Assembly (NCBI GenBank): GCA_036384915.1
Contig: DASVLJ010000071.1
Span: forward strand, 186,001-250,000
Length of the DNA: 64,000 bases
Source of the DNA: PKWO01 sp036384915
Lineage (GTDB): Bacteria > Pseudomonadota > Gammaproteobacteria > Burkholderiales > Burkholderiaceae_D
Direction of reading: 5' to 3'
The notes beneath the pieces are model-generated. The model ran no database searches, was not told the origin of the DNA, and saw only the letters and a list, made by a program, of their open reading frames with translations. Position numbers and translations under genes: made by a program. Below are positions 17,299 through 26,562 of the stretch, one piece after another. Within the stretch, counting starts at the first letter, position 1, and every line of letters begins with the position of its first letter.

Positions 17299-18238
17299 GA
17301 GCGCGTTTCAACAGCGATTCCACGCGCGGCGCGGATACCTGCGCAATGCCCATGTGCGCGATCTGGCCTGGCTGCTTGATTCTCCCGATTTGCTCGATGC
17401 GGCAAGCCCGCAATGGCATGGCCGCATTGCCACCTTGTTCGGGCATGAAGGCACGGAAATTGATGAATGGCTGCGCCAGCTGGATGCACAACCCGGCGAA
17501 TTGCAGGCGCTGATAGCGCGGCATGGCTTCAATCGCCTCGGCCGCTATTCGGAACTGCTGATGGGGTTCTTCTTCACGCACGTCGGAGCTTTGCAGGCGC
17601 ATGGGCTGCAGGTGAGGGCGGCAACGGGCGAGACGGTTGGCGAATTCGATTTTTTGCTGCGCGATCCCGCGTCGCGCCTACTGCACTGGGAATTCGCCAC
17701 CAAATATTACCTGCTCGAATCGGGCGAAGCGACCTATCAAGCCGATGCGCTGGTCGGCCCCAACCTGGCCGATACACTGGGCGCGAAGATGCGCAAGATA
17801 TTGGAGCGGCAACTGAGTCTGTCGCAGCACCCGGCCGCACAGGCTGTCTTGACGGAAATGCCTGCATTGGCCCAGGCCTTGATCAAGGGCTGGCTGTTTT
17901 ATGCTCCAGGCGCGGCACCGCTGCCGGATATGCTCGGCGTGAATCCGGCACATTGCCGCGGCTTCTGGCTCCCGCTCTCGAGCTTCGATGAGGTGGCGCA
18001 CGATCAATTCCTGATCTTGCCGCGCTTGCGATGGCTGGCGCCGGCGCGGGCTGTGCTTGCGGAATGCCTGGGCAGGGATGCCTTGTCGCAAGCCTTGGAA
18101 AGGCATTTCTCCGCAGACAGCATGCCCGTCATGATTGCGCTGATGCGGCCCGACGAAGGAGCGGCGCTCGAAATCGAGCGCGGCTTCATCGTTCCCGACG
18201 ATTGGAAAGGCCGCGCCCGGCAATTTGTTCGTCAGTGA
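17291..18238 (+). CDS. DUF1853 family protein
   Basis: A 315-residue protein recognised as DUF1853 from the stretches FDFLLRDPASRLLHWEFATK, LVGPNLADTLGAKMRKILER and the KGWLFY block. There is no signal peptide or membrane helix. The middle region (the acidic EFDFLL followed by HWEFATKYYLL) is reminiscent of the PD-(D/E)xK nuclease pattern of spaced D/E...E-x-K residues; this is a fold guess, not an assignment. It follows the uracil-DNA glycosylase in the same operon with an 8-bp overlap, which would be consistent with a DNA-related role. Its end overlaps the convergent lplT gene by 7 bp. Confidence 0.8.
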   Translation: MPESAFQQRFHARRGYLRNAHVRDLAWLLDSPDLLDAASPQWHGRIATLFGHEGTEIDEWLRQLDAQPGELQALIARHGFNRLGRYSELLMGFFFTHVGALQAHGLQVRAATGETVGEFDFLLRDPASRLLHWEFATKYYLLESGEATYQADALVGPNLADTLGAKMRKILERQLSLSQHPAAQAVLTEMPALAQALIKGWLFYAPGAAPLPDMLGVNPAHCRGFWLPLSSFDEVAHDQFLILPRLRWLAPARAVLAECLGRDALSQALERHFSADSMPVMIALMRPDEGAALEIERGFIVPDDWKGRARQFVRQ

Positions 18239-19497
18239 GGGTGGTGCTCGCCTATCAGTGAGACGCTATCGAACTTCTTTTGGTTCAGGGCATGCCAGCG
18301 CATCACGAGGAGCAGCGAGCCGACCACGAAAAAGCCGAATATCACGATCACCGTATTCACTTCGAGCTTGAGCTTGACCATGACGGCGTAGAGGCCGAGC
18401 ATGGTCAGGATCGACATGTTTTCATTGAAGTTCTGCACCGCGATCGAGTGGCCGGCGCTCATCAATTCCGAGCCGCGATGCTGCAAGAGCGCATTCATCG
18501 GCACGACGAAGAAACCGGACAATGCTCCGATGATGATCAGGAGCGGGTAAGCCATCTGCACGCTGTGCACCAGGGTCATGGTCATCACCACCATGCCCAT
18601 GGCGATCCCGACCGGCAGCAGGCTCAGCGTGCGCTTCAATGGCACGATCAATGCCGCCGCCAGCGAACCGATCACGGCGCCGATCACCACCACGACTTGC
18701 AGGATCACGACTTCGTTGAACGGCATGTTGAGCGATTTCTCGCCCCACTTCAGCACGATGAATTGCAGCGTGGCGCCGGCGCCCCAGAACAACGTCGTCA
18801 CCGCCAGCGAGATCTGGCCCAGCTTGTCGTTCCACAAGGTGGCGCAGCAGCCGGCGAAATCGACGATCAGCTTGAATGGCGTATGCTGTTGCCTCGCGTA
18901 CGCGACCCCCGTATCCGGGATCGAGAGGTTGATGATGGCCGCGATGACATAGGTGCCGACGATCACGACCAGGGCCATGTCGGAGGTCAGGTTGGTGTCG
19001 GTGACGAAGGTCGGAACATGGAGCTTGGCCAGCATGTCGGTCATGTGCGGGCCGACCAGCAAACCGCCCAGGGCGGTGCCGAAAATGATCGAGGAAACCG
19101 TCAAGCCCTCGATCCAGCCATTGGCGGCCACCAGCTTTTCCGGCGGGAGCAGTTCGGTCAGGATGCCGTATTTGGCCGGCGAATAAGCAGCCGCGCCGAA
19201 TCCGACGATGCCGTAGGCAATCAGTGGATGCACGTTGAAGAACATCATCGAGCAGCCGAAGATCTTGAGCAGATTGGTAAAAAACATGACGCGGCCCTTG
19301 GGATAGGCGTCGGCAAAGGCGCCGACGAAGGCCGCAAGTACAACATAAGACAGAACAAAGAAGGATTTCAGCAGGGGAGTCATCCAAGGCGGCGCCTTGA
19401 TCGTCTCCAGCATGGCAATGCAAGCGATCAGCAAGGCATTGTCAGCAAGCGACGAAAAGAACTGTGCCGCCATGGTCGTATAAAAACCGCGATTCAT
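18232..19497 (-). CDS. lplT: Lysophospholipid transporter LplT (MFS)
   Basis: A 421-residue major facilitator protein with about 12 hydrophobic segments. It begins MNRGFYTTMAAQFFSSLADN and contains PLLKSFFVLSYVVLAAFVGA and AYSPAKYGILTELLPPEKLV, typical of LplT. It flips lysophospholipids across the inner membrane for re-acylation. The start at 19497 is preferred to an in-frame ATG at 19512 because it matches the family start. In enterobacteria the partner acyltransferase gene aas is adjacent; here it is not. It converges with DUF1853 and diverges from alr. Confidence 0.92.
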   Translation of the reverse strand: MNRGFYTTMAAQFFSSLADNALLIACIAMLETIKAPPWMTPLLKSFFVLSYVVLAAFVGAFADAYPKGRVMFFTNLLKIFGCSMMFFNVHPLIAYGIVGFGAAAYSPAKYGILTELLPPEKLVAANGWIEGLTVSSIIFGTALGGLLVGPHMTDMLAKLHVPTFVTDTNLTSDMALVVIVGTYVIAAIINLSIPDTGVAYARQQHTPFKLIVDFAGCCATLWNDKLGQISLAVTTLFWGAGATLQFIVLKWGEKSLNMPFNEVVILQVVVVIGAVIGSLAAALIVPLKRTLSLLPVGIAMGMVVMTMTLVHSVQMAYPLLIIIGALSGFFVVPMNALLQHRGSELMSAGHSIAVQNFNENMSILTMLGLYAVMVKLKLEVNTVIVIFGFFVVGSLLLVMRWHALNQKKFDSVSLIGEHHPH

Positions 19498-19644
19498 CCG
19501 GATCCTAAGCAAATATACCCGGCTTGCTTTATACCATGAAAATGCCTGTGGAAAATGTCATGGGCTTGCCCTTTTGCAAGGCTCCACTTGACCCGACTCC
19601 GGTAAAATAGCCCTTGAGCGCAACATCGAGAATTAATACCAGTT

Positions 19645-20724
19645 ATGGCCCGACCCCTTACCGCCGTCATCGACGTCGCTGCAATGCAGCACAATCTTGC
19701 CGTGGCCAAGGGGCATGCACCGCAATCGCGCGTCTGGGCCGTGGTCAAGGCCAATGCCTACGGACATGGCTTGCAATATGCGGTGCGCGGCTTCGCCGCT
19801 GCGGACGGCCTTGGCTTGATCGAACCCGACGGCGCGCTACGCTTGCGTGAACTCGGGTGGCGCAAACCCTTGCTGCTGCTCGAGGGTTTTTTTCAGCAAG
19901 AAGATATTCCCATGCTGGTGCAGCACCAGGTGGAGACCGCGATTCATAGCGCGGAACAGATCGCCATGCTGGAACAGGCGAATCTGGCCGGGCCGATCGA
20001 CGTGCATCTCAAAATGAATACCGGCATGAACCGGCTCGGTTTTGTTCCAGGCGATTTTCGTGCCGCCTACGAACGCGTGCGCGCCATCCGCAACGTGCGC
20101 AGCATCGGCATGATGACGCACTTCGCCAATGCGGAAGAGACCGACCACAGTGTGCTCCCAGTGGCCGAGCAGCTGCGCCGCTTCAATGAAGCCACGGCCG
20201 GGCTGGAAGGGGCGCGCAGCCTGTGCAACTCCGCGGGCGACTTGCTCCGCCCGGAAGCCGCGGCCGACTGGGTGCGCCCGGGCATCATGCTGTATGGCGC
20301 GACGCCCGGCTATCGCACCGCCGAGGAATTCGGCTTGCTGCCCGCCATGACGCTCGTCGGCGAAATCATCGGCATGCAGCATTTGGTGGCGGGGGATGCG
20401 GTCGGTTACGGCAGTCGTTTCGTCGCATCGCACCCGATCACGACCGGCGTCGTTTGCTGCGGCTATGCCGACGGCTATCCGCGCCATGCGCCGACGGGCA
20501 CGCCGGTGCTGGTCGATGGCGTGCGCACGCGTACGCTGGGCAAGATTTCGATGGACATGCTGGTGGTCGATTTGAGCGCCGTGCCTGGCGCGCACGTCGG
20601 CAGCAAGGTCACGCTTTGGGGTGAGGGCTTGCCGATCGACGAGGTGGCGCGCTCGGCGGAGACGATAGGATATGAATTGATGTGCGCGGTGGCGCCCCGC
20701 GTGCGGGTGATCGAGAAGAATTGA
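19645..20724 (+). CDS. alr: Alanine racemase
   Basis: A 359-residue PLP enzyme. Lys35 in VVKANAYGHGL is the PLP-binding lysine and the second catalytic base is the tyrosine in DAVGYGSRFVA. The length is normal for the Alr/DadX group. It interconverts L- and D-alanine, supplying D-alanine for peptidoglycan and, with the D-amino acid dehydrogenase at 44814-46061, for alanine catabolism. Its TGA stop overlaps the ATG of radA (TGATG), so the two are translationally coupled. Confidence 0.95.
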   Translation: MARPLTAVIDVAAMQHNLAVAKGHAPQSRVWAVVKANAYGHGLQYAVRGFAAADGLGLIEPDGALRLRELGWRKPLLLLEGFFQQEDIPMLVQHQVETAIHSAEQIAMLEQANLAGPIDVHLKMNTGMNRLGFVPGDFRAAYERVRAIRNVRSIGMMTHFANAEETDHSVLPVAEQLRRFNEATAGLEGARSLCNSAGDLLRPEAAADWVRPGIMLYGATPGYRTAEEFGLLPAMTLVGEIIGMQHLVAGDAVGYGSRFVASHPITTGVVCCGYADGYPRHAPTGTPVLVDGVRTRTLGKISMDMLVVDLSAVPGAHVGSKVTLWGEGLPIDEVARSAETIGYELMCAVAPRVRVIEKN

Positions 20725-22100
20725 TGGCAAAAGCGGCTAAGACAAATTACACGTGCAGCGAATGTGGCGGCGTAGCGAGCAAATGGACCGGGCAATGCCC
20801 GTCTTGCGGGCAATGGAACACCCTGGTTGAAACGGTCGCCGAAGCGGCCGGCACCAACCGTTTTTCCACGCAATATCAAGGTTTGGCCCAAACAGCGCCG
20901 GTGCTTTCGCTGGCCGACATCGAAGCGACGGACGTACCGCGTTTCGGCACGGGTATCGAGGAATTCGACCGCGTGCTGGGCGGTGGACTGGTCGCGGGCG
21001 GCGTGGTGCTGATCGGCGGCGATCCGGGCATAGGCAAATCCACGCTGCTGCTGCAGGCATTGTCGCAGATGTCGCGCGCGAAGAAGGTGCTTTATGTGAG
21101 CGGCGAAGAATCCGGCGCCCAGATCGCCTTGCGCGCCAAGCGACTGGCCGTCGATGCGCGCGAGTTGAAGCTGCAAGCCGAAATCCAGTTGGAAAAAATC
21201 TTGCACACGCTGGCCGAGCACAAGCCGCAGGTGGCGGTGATCGATTCGATCCAGACACTGTATTCCGATGCGTTGACGTCGGCGCCAGGCTCGGTGGCCC
21301 AGGTGCGCGAATGCGCGGCACAATTGACGCGCGTAGCCAAGCAGAGCGGCGTCACCATTATCATGGTGGGGCACGTGACCAAGGAAGGTTCGCTGGCCGG
21401 CCCGCGCGTGCTGGAACACATCGTCGATACCGTACTGTACTTCGAAGGCGATACGCATTCGAGCTTCCGCCTGGTGCGCGCGATCAAGAACCGCTTCGGT
21501 GCGGTCAATGAACTGGGCGTGTTTGCCATGTCGGAAAAGGGCTTGAAGGGCGTGTCTAACCCCTCGGCGTTGTTCCTGTCGCAGCATGAAACGCCCGTGC
21601 CCGGCTCCTGCGTGATGGTAACGCAGGAAGGCACGCGCCCCTTGCTGGTGGAAATCCAGGCGCTGGTCGATGCCTCGCACCTGCCCAATGCCCGGCGCTT
21701 GACTGTCGGCCTGGAGCAAAACCGCCTCGCCATGCTGTTGGCCGTACTGCACCGGCACGCCGGCATCGCGGCCTTCGATCAGGATGTCTTCATCAATGCC
21801 GTGGGCGGCGTCAAGATCACCGAACCGGCGGCCGACCTGGCTGTGCTGCTGGCAATCCATTCTTCGATGCGCAGCAAACCCTTGCCGCGCGGTATGGTGG
21901 TGTTCGGTGAAGTGGGCCTGGCCGGAGAAATCCGCCCGGCGCCGCGCGGCCAGGAACGTTTGCGCGAAGCGGCCAAGCTGGGTTTTTCGACCGCCGTCAT
22001 CCCGAAAGCGAATGCGCCCAAGCAAAAGATCGAAGGTTTGACCGTGGTGGCGGTTGAGCGTATCGATGAAGCGATGTCGCGCGTGCGCGAGCTTGATTAA
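20724..22100 (+). CDS. radA: DNA repair protein RadA
   Basis: A 458-residue protein. An N-terminal C4 zinc finger (CSECGG...CPSCGQW) is followed by a RecA-like ATPase (Walker A GGDPGIGKST), the diagnostic KNRFGAVNELG motif and a C-terminal Lon-like domain (PAPRGQERLREAAKLGF). RadA is a helicase that drives branch migration in recombinational repair. ATG 20724 is chosen over an upstream in-frame ATG because it overlaps the alr stop and begins the zinc-finger domain. The 3' end overlaps the convergent hpnE by 4 bp. Confidence 0.96.
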   Translation: MAKAAKTNYTCSECGGVASKWTGQCPSCGQWNTLVETVAEAAGTNRFSTQYQGLAQTAPVLSLADIEATDVPRFGTGIEEFDRVLGGGLVAGGVVLIGGDPGIGKSTLLLQALSQMSRAKKVLYVSGEESGAQIALRAKRLAVDARELKLQAEIQLEKILHTLAEHKPQVAVIDSIQTLYSDALTSAPGSVAQVRECAAQLTRVAKQSGVTIIMVGHVTKEGSLAGPRVLEHIVDTVLYFEGDTHSSFRLVRAIKNRFGAVNELGVFAMSEKGLKGVSNPSALFLSQHETPVPGSCVMVTQEGTRPLLVEIQALVDASHLPNARRLTVGLEQNRLAMLLAVLHRHAGIAAFDQDVFINAVGGVKITEPAADLAVLLAIHSSMRSKPLPRGMVVFGEVGLAGEIRPAPRGQERLREAAKLGFSTAVIPKANAPKQKIEGLTVVAVERIDEAMSRVRELD

Positions 22101-23434
22101 GCGAGCAGGGCGGCGGCTCTGATGCCGCTTCTGACTGCGCCTTCCAGCGTGGCAGGGTATTCGCCCGCGGTGTAGTCGCCAGCCAGGACGAGGCCAGGTA
22201 CGCCAATGTCGTTGCCTGGGCGTATCAGGCCCGGGGTGCAGGAAAACGTGGCGCGCTTTTCCGATACCACGCGGCTCCAAGCCGGCTCTGCCAGTTCCGG
22301 TTTGTTGAATACCTTCGCCAATTGCCGTGCCACGGCACGATTCAACTCTTCCTGATCCAATGCCACGGCAGCATGCGATGCGCTGATCACAACAGCCAGG
22401 ATGCCGGCATTTGCCGCGTCGAGCTGGCCGCGATCGAATACGAACTGGCCCCATTCGCCCTTGGTTTCATCGTCGAGCAATGCAAGGAAAGGAGCGGGCA
22501 GGCGCAACCCGGGGGCATAACGCAGATAGCAGGTGGTGATGGGCTCGTACTTCAGGCCATGGAAGAACTCCGTACCGGCGATGCCCTCAAGCAGTTGCGC
22601 CGTTTGGCGCGCGGCCGTTGCCAGCACCACCTTGTCGAATGTCAGCCCGGTTTCAGACATGTCGGCGGTCGCTTCGAGGCGCCAGCCGCTGCCATCGCGG
22701 GCAAGGCCGCGCACTTGTACTCCCATGTGCACGGCGCCTTGGCGCTGCTCGATATAGCGCGCCGCATGCGCCGGAAACAGCTCGCTCAAATCCTTGCGCG
22801 GCAAGAGCATGTCCGAGGCGGCGCGCTTGGCACCTAGCGAATCGCGCAAGACGGCGAGGAAGACCCTGGCCGAGGCCGCTTCGGGCGCCGTGTTCAGGGC
22901 GGCGAGGCAAAGCGGGCGCCACATCAGCGCCGTCAGGCGCGGCGTCTGATCGAAGCGTTCCAGCAATTCGGCCACGCTGCAATCCTCGTTCAAATGCCAA
23001 CCCATCCAGCGCGCCGCCGTGGAAAAGCGTGCCAGTGCGTGTTTGTCGCTTCTTGAGAGCCCCTTGGCGCGCAGCAGCGCCACGGCAACGTGGAGCGGGG
23101 CGGGCAGGCGCGGCGCGACGAAATCCATGCCGCCGCTGCCCTCGGGGTAGCGCATCTGCAGCGGCAGGCGCAGGAAGGCTTGTTCGCAATCGATGCCGAC
23201 CTGCGTCATGACGGCCAGCGTCTCGCCGTAGGCGCCCAGCATGATGTGCTGGCCGTTGTCGAGTGGATGTTCGTCCAGTTGCACGGCGCGGGCGCGTCCG
23301 CCCAGTACGCGGGAACTTTCGAACAGGTGCACGGCATGGCCGGCTGCGGCCAGCTTGACCGCCGCCGCGCAACCGGCCCAGCCGCCACCGACTACCGCGA
23401 TGCGTGGAGGCTTTCCGTCTTCAGCCACGGACAT
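22097..23434 (-). CDS. hpnE: Hydroxysqualene dehydroxylase HpnE
   Basis: A 445-residue FAD amine-oxidase-like protein. The dinucleotide-binding motif VVGGGWAGCAAAVKLAAAGH lies near the N terminus, with GRARAV and NGQHIMLGAY further on. HpnE reduces hydroxysqualene to squalene, the third step from farnesyl diphosphate. ATG 23434 is chosen because it starts the Rossmann domain and overlaps the hpnD stop by 14 bp; the frame is open a little further up. It is the last gene of a minus-strand hpnC-hpnD-hpnE set. No squalene-hopene cyclase is in the window, so the end product is inferred. Confidence 0.93.
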   Translation of the reverse strand: MSVAEDGKPPRIAVVGGGWAGCAAAVKLAAAGHAVHLFESSRVLGGRARAVQLDEHPLDNGQHIMLGAYGETLAVMTQVGIDCEQAFLRLPLQMRYPEGSGGMDFVAPRLPAPLHVAVALLRAKGLSRSDKHALARFSTAARWMGWHLNEDCSVAELLERFDQTPRLTALMWRPLCLAALNTAPEAASARVFLAVLRDSLGAKRAASDMLLPRKDLSELFPAHAARYIEQRQGAVHMGVQVRGLARDGSGWRLEATADMSETGLTFDKVVLATAARQTAQLLEGIAGTEFFHGLKYEPITTCYLRYAPGLRLPAPFLALLDDETKGEWGQFVFDRGQLDAANAGILAVVISASHAAVALDQEELNRAVARQLAKVFNKPELAEPAWSRVVSEKRATFSCTPGLIRPGNDIGVPGLVLAGDYTAGEYPATLEGAVRSGIRAAALLA

Positions 23435-24254
23435 AGGTCTTCCACGCCAGCCACAGCTTGCGGATGGGTGTGAGCGAGATGCGCTGGTTGAGCACATGGA
23501 AACCGTCGCGCTCGATTTCGTCGAGCACCGCGCGGTAGATGGCCGCCATGATCAAGCCCGGGCGTTGCGAACGCCGGTCTTCCCTGGGCAGGAGCGCAAA
23601 GGCTTCGTCATAAGCTTGCTGTGCGCGCTGTGCCTGGAACTGCATCAGCTTGACGAAGTTGTCGCTATGGCGCGCATTGAGGATGTCGGCTGCCGTGACG
23701 TTGAATTGCTGCAGCTCGTTGACGGGCAGGTAGATGCGGCCCATGCGCGCGTCTTCGCCCACGTCGCGGATGATATTGGTCAATTGAAAGGCGAGGCCGA
23801 GCTTTTCCGCATATTGCAGCGTCTCGGGCCGCGTAGAACCGAAGATGGACGCGGAGAGAATGCCCACCACCGAGGCCACGTGCCAGCAATAGTTTTTCAA
23901 GCCAGCATAGTCGAGATAGCGCGTCTGGTCCAGGTCCATTTCCATGCCGTCGACAATCGCCAGCAAATGCTTGCTGTCGATCGAATAGGTTTGCAGATGC
24001 GGCTGCAATGCCTGCGTCACAGGGTGGGTGGGCTTGCCTTCCTGCATGGCGGCAATTTCCTTGCGCCACCAGACCAGCTTGGTACGCGCCACCTGGACAT
24101 CCGTGCATTCGTCGACGGTGTCGTCCACCTCGCGGCACAGCGCATAGAGCGCCGTGATCGCGCGCCTGCGCTCGGGCGGCAGGAACAGGAAGCTGTAATA
24201 GAAGCTCGAACCGCTTTGCGCGGCCTTTTGTTGGCAGTATTCGTCGGGTGACAT
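23421..24254 (-). CDS. hpnD: Presqualene diphosphate synthase HpnD
   Basis: A 277-residue all-alpha trans-isoprenyl diphosphate head-to-head synthase. The two aspartate-rich motifs are CREVDDTVDE and NIIRDVGEDA. HpnD condenses two farnesyl diphosphates to presqualene diphosphate. It starts 73 bp downstream of the hpnC stop and overlaps hpnE, so hpnCDE are very likely one transcript. HpnC and HpnD are homologues and are separated here by the second motif (RDVGEDA here, FWQDVAVD in HpnC). Confidence 0.93.
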   Translation of the reverse strand: MSPDEYCQQKAAQSGSSFYYSFLFLPPERRRAITALYALCREVDDTVDECTDVQVARTKLVWWRKEIAAMQEGKPTHPVTQALQPHLQTYSIDSKHLLAIVDGMEMDLDQTRYLDYAGLKNYCWHVASVVGILSASIFGSTRPETLQYAEKLGLAFQLTNIIRDVGEDARMGRIYLPVNELQQFNVTAADILNARHSDNFVKLMQFQAQRAQQAYDEAFALLPREDRRSQRPGLIMAAIYRAVLDEIERDGFHVLNQRISLTPIRKLWLAWKTYVRG

Positions 24255-24327
24255 GGAGGATTTCTATTTCTGAACGGGCGTTATGCTACCGGAGTACCGT
24301 TGCAGCGACAACGCCTGGTTTGATTTG

Positions 24328-25137
24328 CTACATCCGGATGGCGCGCCACAGCATCACCAGCCAGTCGGATGGCCCCAGCTTGGGGCGGCGCTGGAATACG
24401 TCGAATCCGACGGCTTCAATTCTCTCAAGGATGCGCAAGCCGCCTTGAACCACCAAGCGCAATTCCCAGCCCACGCGGCCAGGCAGACGCTTCGCCAGCG
24501 GGGCGCCCGATTCCATCATTTCCCGCGAGCGTGCCGCTTCGAAACGCAAGAGATCGCGGAATTCTCCGGTGACGCGGTGCAGCGACAAGTCATTCTCGGC
24601 AAAGTTGAAACTCCTCAAGTCCTCTTGCGGCAGGTAAATCCGCTGCTTTTGCCAATCGACCGCCACATCCTGCCAGAAATTGATCATCTGCAAAGCGGAG
24701 CAAATCGCGTCGGAGTCGCGCAAGTTGTCCGGCGTCGCTGCCTTGTACAAGTGCAGCATCAGCGTACCGACCGGGTTGGCGGAGCGGCGGCAATAGTCGA
24801 GCAGCAGCGCGAAGTCTACATAACGCTTGGTCGTCACATCCTGCTTGAACGCGGAAAGCAGGTCGCGAAACGGTTGCAAGGGCAGGGCATAGGCAGCGAT
24901 CACGGTGCCGAGTTCATGGAACAGGCGCGACTCGGCCGGCTTGCCTTGCTCGATACGGTCGAGCGCGGCTTCGTAGGCGCTCAGCGCAGCCAGCCTGTCT
25001 TCCGGCGCGGCATCGCCTTCGTCGGCAATGTCGTCGGCGCTACGGGCAAAGTTGTAAATCGCTTCGACAGCTGGGCGCAAGCGCGCCGGCAGCAGGATGG
25101 AAGCAACGGGAAAGTTTTCGTAGTGATCGACAGGCAT
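24328..25137 (-). CDS. hpnC: Hydroxysqualene synthase HpnC
   Basis: A 269-residue trans-isoprenyl synthase homologue. The N terminus MPVDHYENFPVASILLPARL and the first aspartate motif ARSADDIADEGD are typical of HpnC; the second motif is INFWQDVAVDWQK. HpnC converts presqualene diphosphate to hydroxysqualene, which HpnE then reduces. It is the first gene of the minus-strand hpn set. A 249-bp gap separates its start from the start of the divergent efflux operon; the minus-strand promoter must lie there, but none stands out. Confidence 0.93.
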   Translation of the reverse strand: MPVDHYENFPVASILLPARLRPAVEAIYNFARSADDIADEGDAAPEDRLAALSAYEAALDRIEQGKPAESRLFHELGTVIAAYALPLQPFRDLLSAFKQDVTTKRYVDFALLLDYCRRSANPVGTLMLHLYKAATPDNLRDSDAICSALQMINFWQDVAVDWQKQRIYLPQEDLRSFNFAENDLSLHRVTGEFRDLLRFEAARSREMMESGAPLAKRLPGRVGWELRLVVQGGLRILERIEAVGFDVFQRRPKLGPSDWLVMLWRAIRM

Positions 25138-25260
25138 GGTGGTTGCCGGACTTCGCGGACTGCGGACGGGCGCAAGAGTAACAGAGTTTCGCGCTCTTGC
25201 CTCCGTGGCAAGGCAAAACTTAACTTTGCGATAAGCAATAAATAAGTGACCCTCAAGTCA

Positions 25261-25304
25261 TTTACAAATACAAATCACCCTCTTATAATTACTGACTGGT
25301 CAGT
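25261..25304 (+). promoter_or_regulatory. Near-consensus sigma70 promoter with TetR-like operator for the RND efflux operon
   Basis: TTTACA (25261-25266), a 17-bp spacer and a perfect TATAAT (25284-25289). The palindrome ACTGAC-TG-GTCAGT (25291-25304) follows at once, over the expected transcription start. A short two-fold symmetric site of this form is typical of TetR/AcrR repressors of efflux pumps. No tetR gene is adjacent, so the repressor would act from elsewhere. Confidence 0.75.
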
Positions 25305-25386
25305 TATTTAACTATACCCCGGCGATAACCGGGCAGCAAGCACGGACAAGATGGCAGGAATAGCTAACAGCTCAGTGAGGGGCAGG

Positions 25387-26562
25387 ATGGAAAATTCAAA
25401 ATTTCTCAAGCGCAGCGCGCTGATCGCCGCGCTGGGCGCGGTCGTGCTGGCTGCTTGCGGCCATGCGCCGGAAAAAGTCGAGGAAGTGCGCCCTGTACGC
25501 GTGATGACGCTCGCTTCGTCAGACATCGATCTTGATGCGGAATTCCCCGGCGAGGTGCGCGCGCGCGTCGAATCGCGACTCGGCTTTCGCGTCGGCGGCA
25601 AGATCGTCGCACGCAAGGTGGACGTGGGTAATACCGTCAAACGAGGCCAGGTGTTGATGCAACTCGACCCGCAAGACTTGCAATTGGCGCAGGCGCAAGC
25701 CCTGGCCGGGTTGAGGGCAAGTGAAAGCAACCGCGATCTGGCACGCGCCGAATTGAAGCGTTACCAGGATTTGCGCGACAAGAATTTCGTCAGCCAGGCC
25801 GTGCTGGACAGCAAGGATACGGCTTACCGTTCGGCCCAGGCCAGCTATGAACAGGCGCTGGCGCAAAGCAAGACGCAATCGAACCAGGCCGCCTACACCA
25901 CGCTGGTGGCCGACGCCGACGGTGTGGTGACGGGCGTCGATGCCGAAGTGGGCCAGGTTGTCGCCGCCGGTAGCCCCGTCGTGCGCGTGGCGCAGACGGG
26001 GGAAAAGGAAATCGTCATCGGCATTCCCGAGGACAAGGTCGATACCTTGCGCCGGGTCGGCGACGTCAAGGTGCGCGTCTGGGCGCAACCCAACGACTTG
26101 ATTGCCGGACACATCCGCGAAATTTCGCCGATTGCCGATCCCGTCACGCGCACCTTCACGGCCAAGATCGCCATGCCCGATGCGCCGACCGACGTCCGTC
26201 TCGGCATGACGGCTTACGTGCGTTTTGCCTCGAAGACGGCGGCGCCGCAGATCAAGGTGCCCTTGACGGCGTTGTTCCAGGACAAGAGCGGTTCGGCGGT
26301 GTGGGTCGTGGAAAACCACATGGCAAAACTGGTTCCGGTCCAGGTGGGCGGTGCCAGCGGCAATGACGTGGTGCTCTCCGGCGGCGTGGCGGGAGGCCAG
26401 GTTGTGGTGACGGCGGGCGTCAATTCGCTCAAGCCCGGACAAAAGGTCAGTATCCTCGGCGAAGACGCGACTCCCAAGCAAGCCGTGGCGGGCAACGATG
26501 TGAACAGCCTGGCCGAAGAGGCCGACATCGCCGCACGCGCCGGCGGAGGCGTAGCCAAATGA
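25387..26562 (+). CDS. RND efflux periplasmic adaptor lipoprotein (membrane fusion protein)
   Basis: A 391-residue protein. The signal peptide ends in a lipobox (VVLAAC) with Cys24 as the lipidation site. A barrel-sandwich hybrid half-motif (EVRARVESRLGFRVGGKIVA), an alpha-hairpin coiled coil (about 90-150), the second lipoyl half (TLVADADGVVTGVDAEVGQV) and a beta-barrel follow. It would bridge the inner-membrane pump and an outer-membrane channel. ATG 25387 is chosen since it follows GAGGGGCAGG and starts a clean lipoprotein signal; an earlier in-frame ATG at 25351 is possible. It overlaps the pump gene by 4 bp. No outer-membrane channel gene is present. Confidence 0.92.
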   Translation: MENSKFLKRSALIAALGAVVLAACGHAPEKVEEVRPVRVMTLASSDIDLDAEFPGEVRARVESRLGFRVGGKIVARKVDVGNTVKRGQVLMQLDPQDLQLAQAQALAGLRASESNRDLARAELKRYQDLRDKNFVSQAVLDSKDTAYRSAQASYEQALAQSKTQSNQAAYTTLVADADGVVTGVDAEVGQVVAAGSPVVRVAQTGEKEIVIGIPEDKVDTLRRVGDVKVRVWAQPNDLIAGHIREISPIADPVTRTFTAKIAMPDAPTDVRLGMTAYVRFASKTAAPQIKVPLTALFQDKSGSAVWVVENHMAKLVPVQVGGASGNDVVLSGGVAGGQVVVTAGVNSLKPGQKVSILGEDATPKQAVAGNDVNSLAEEADIAARAGGGVAK

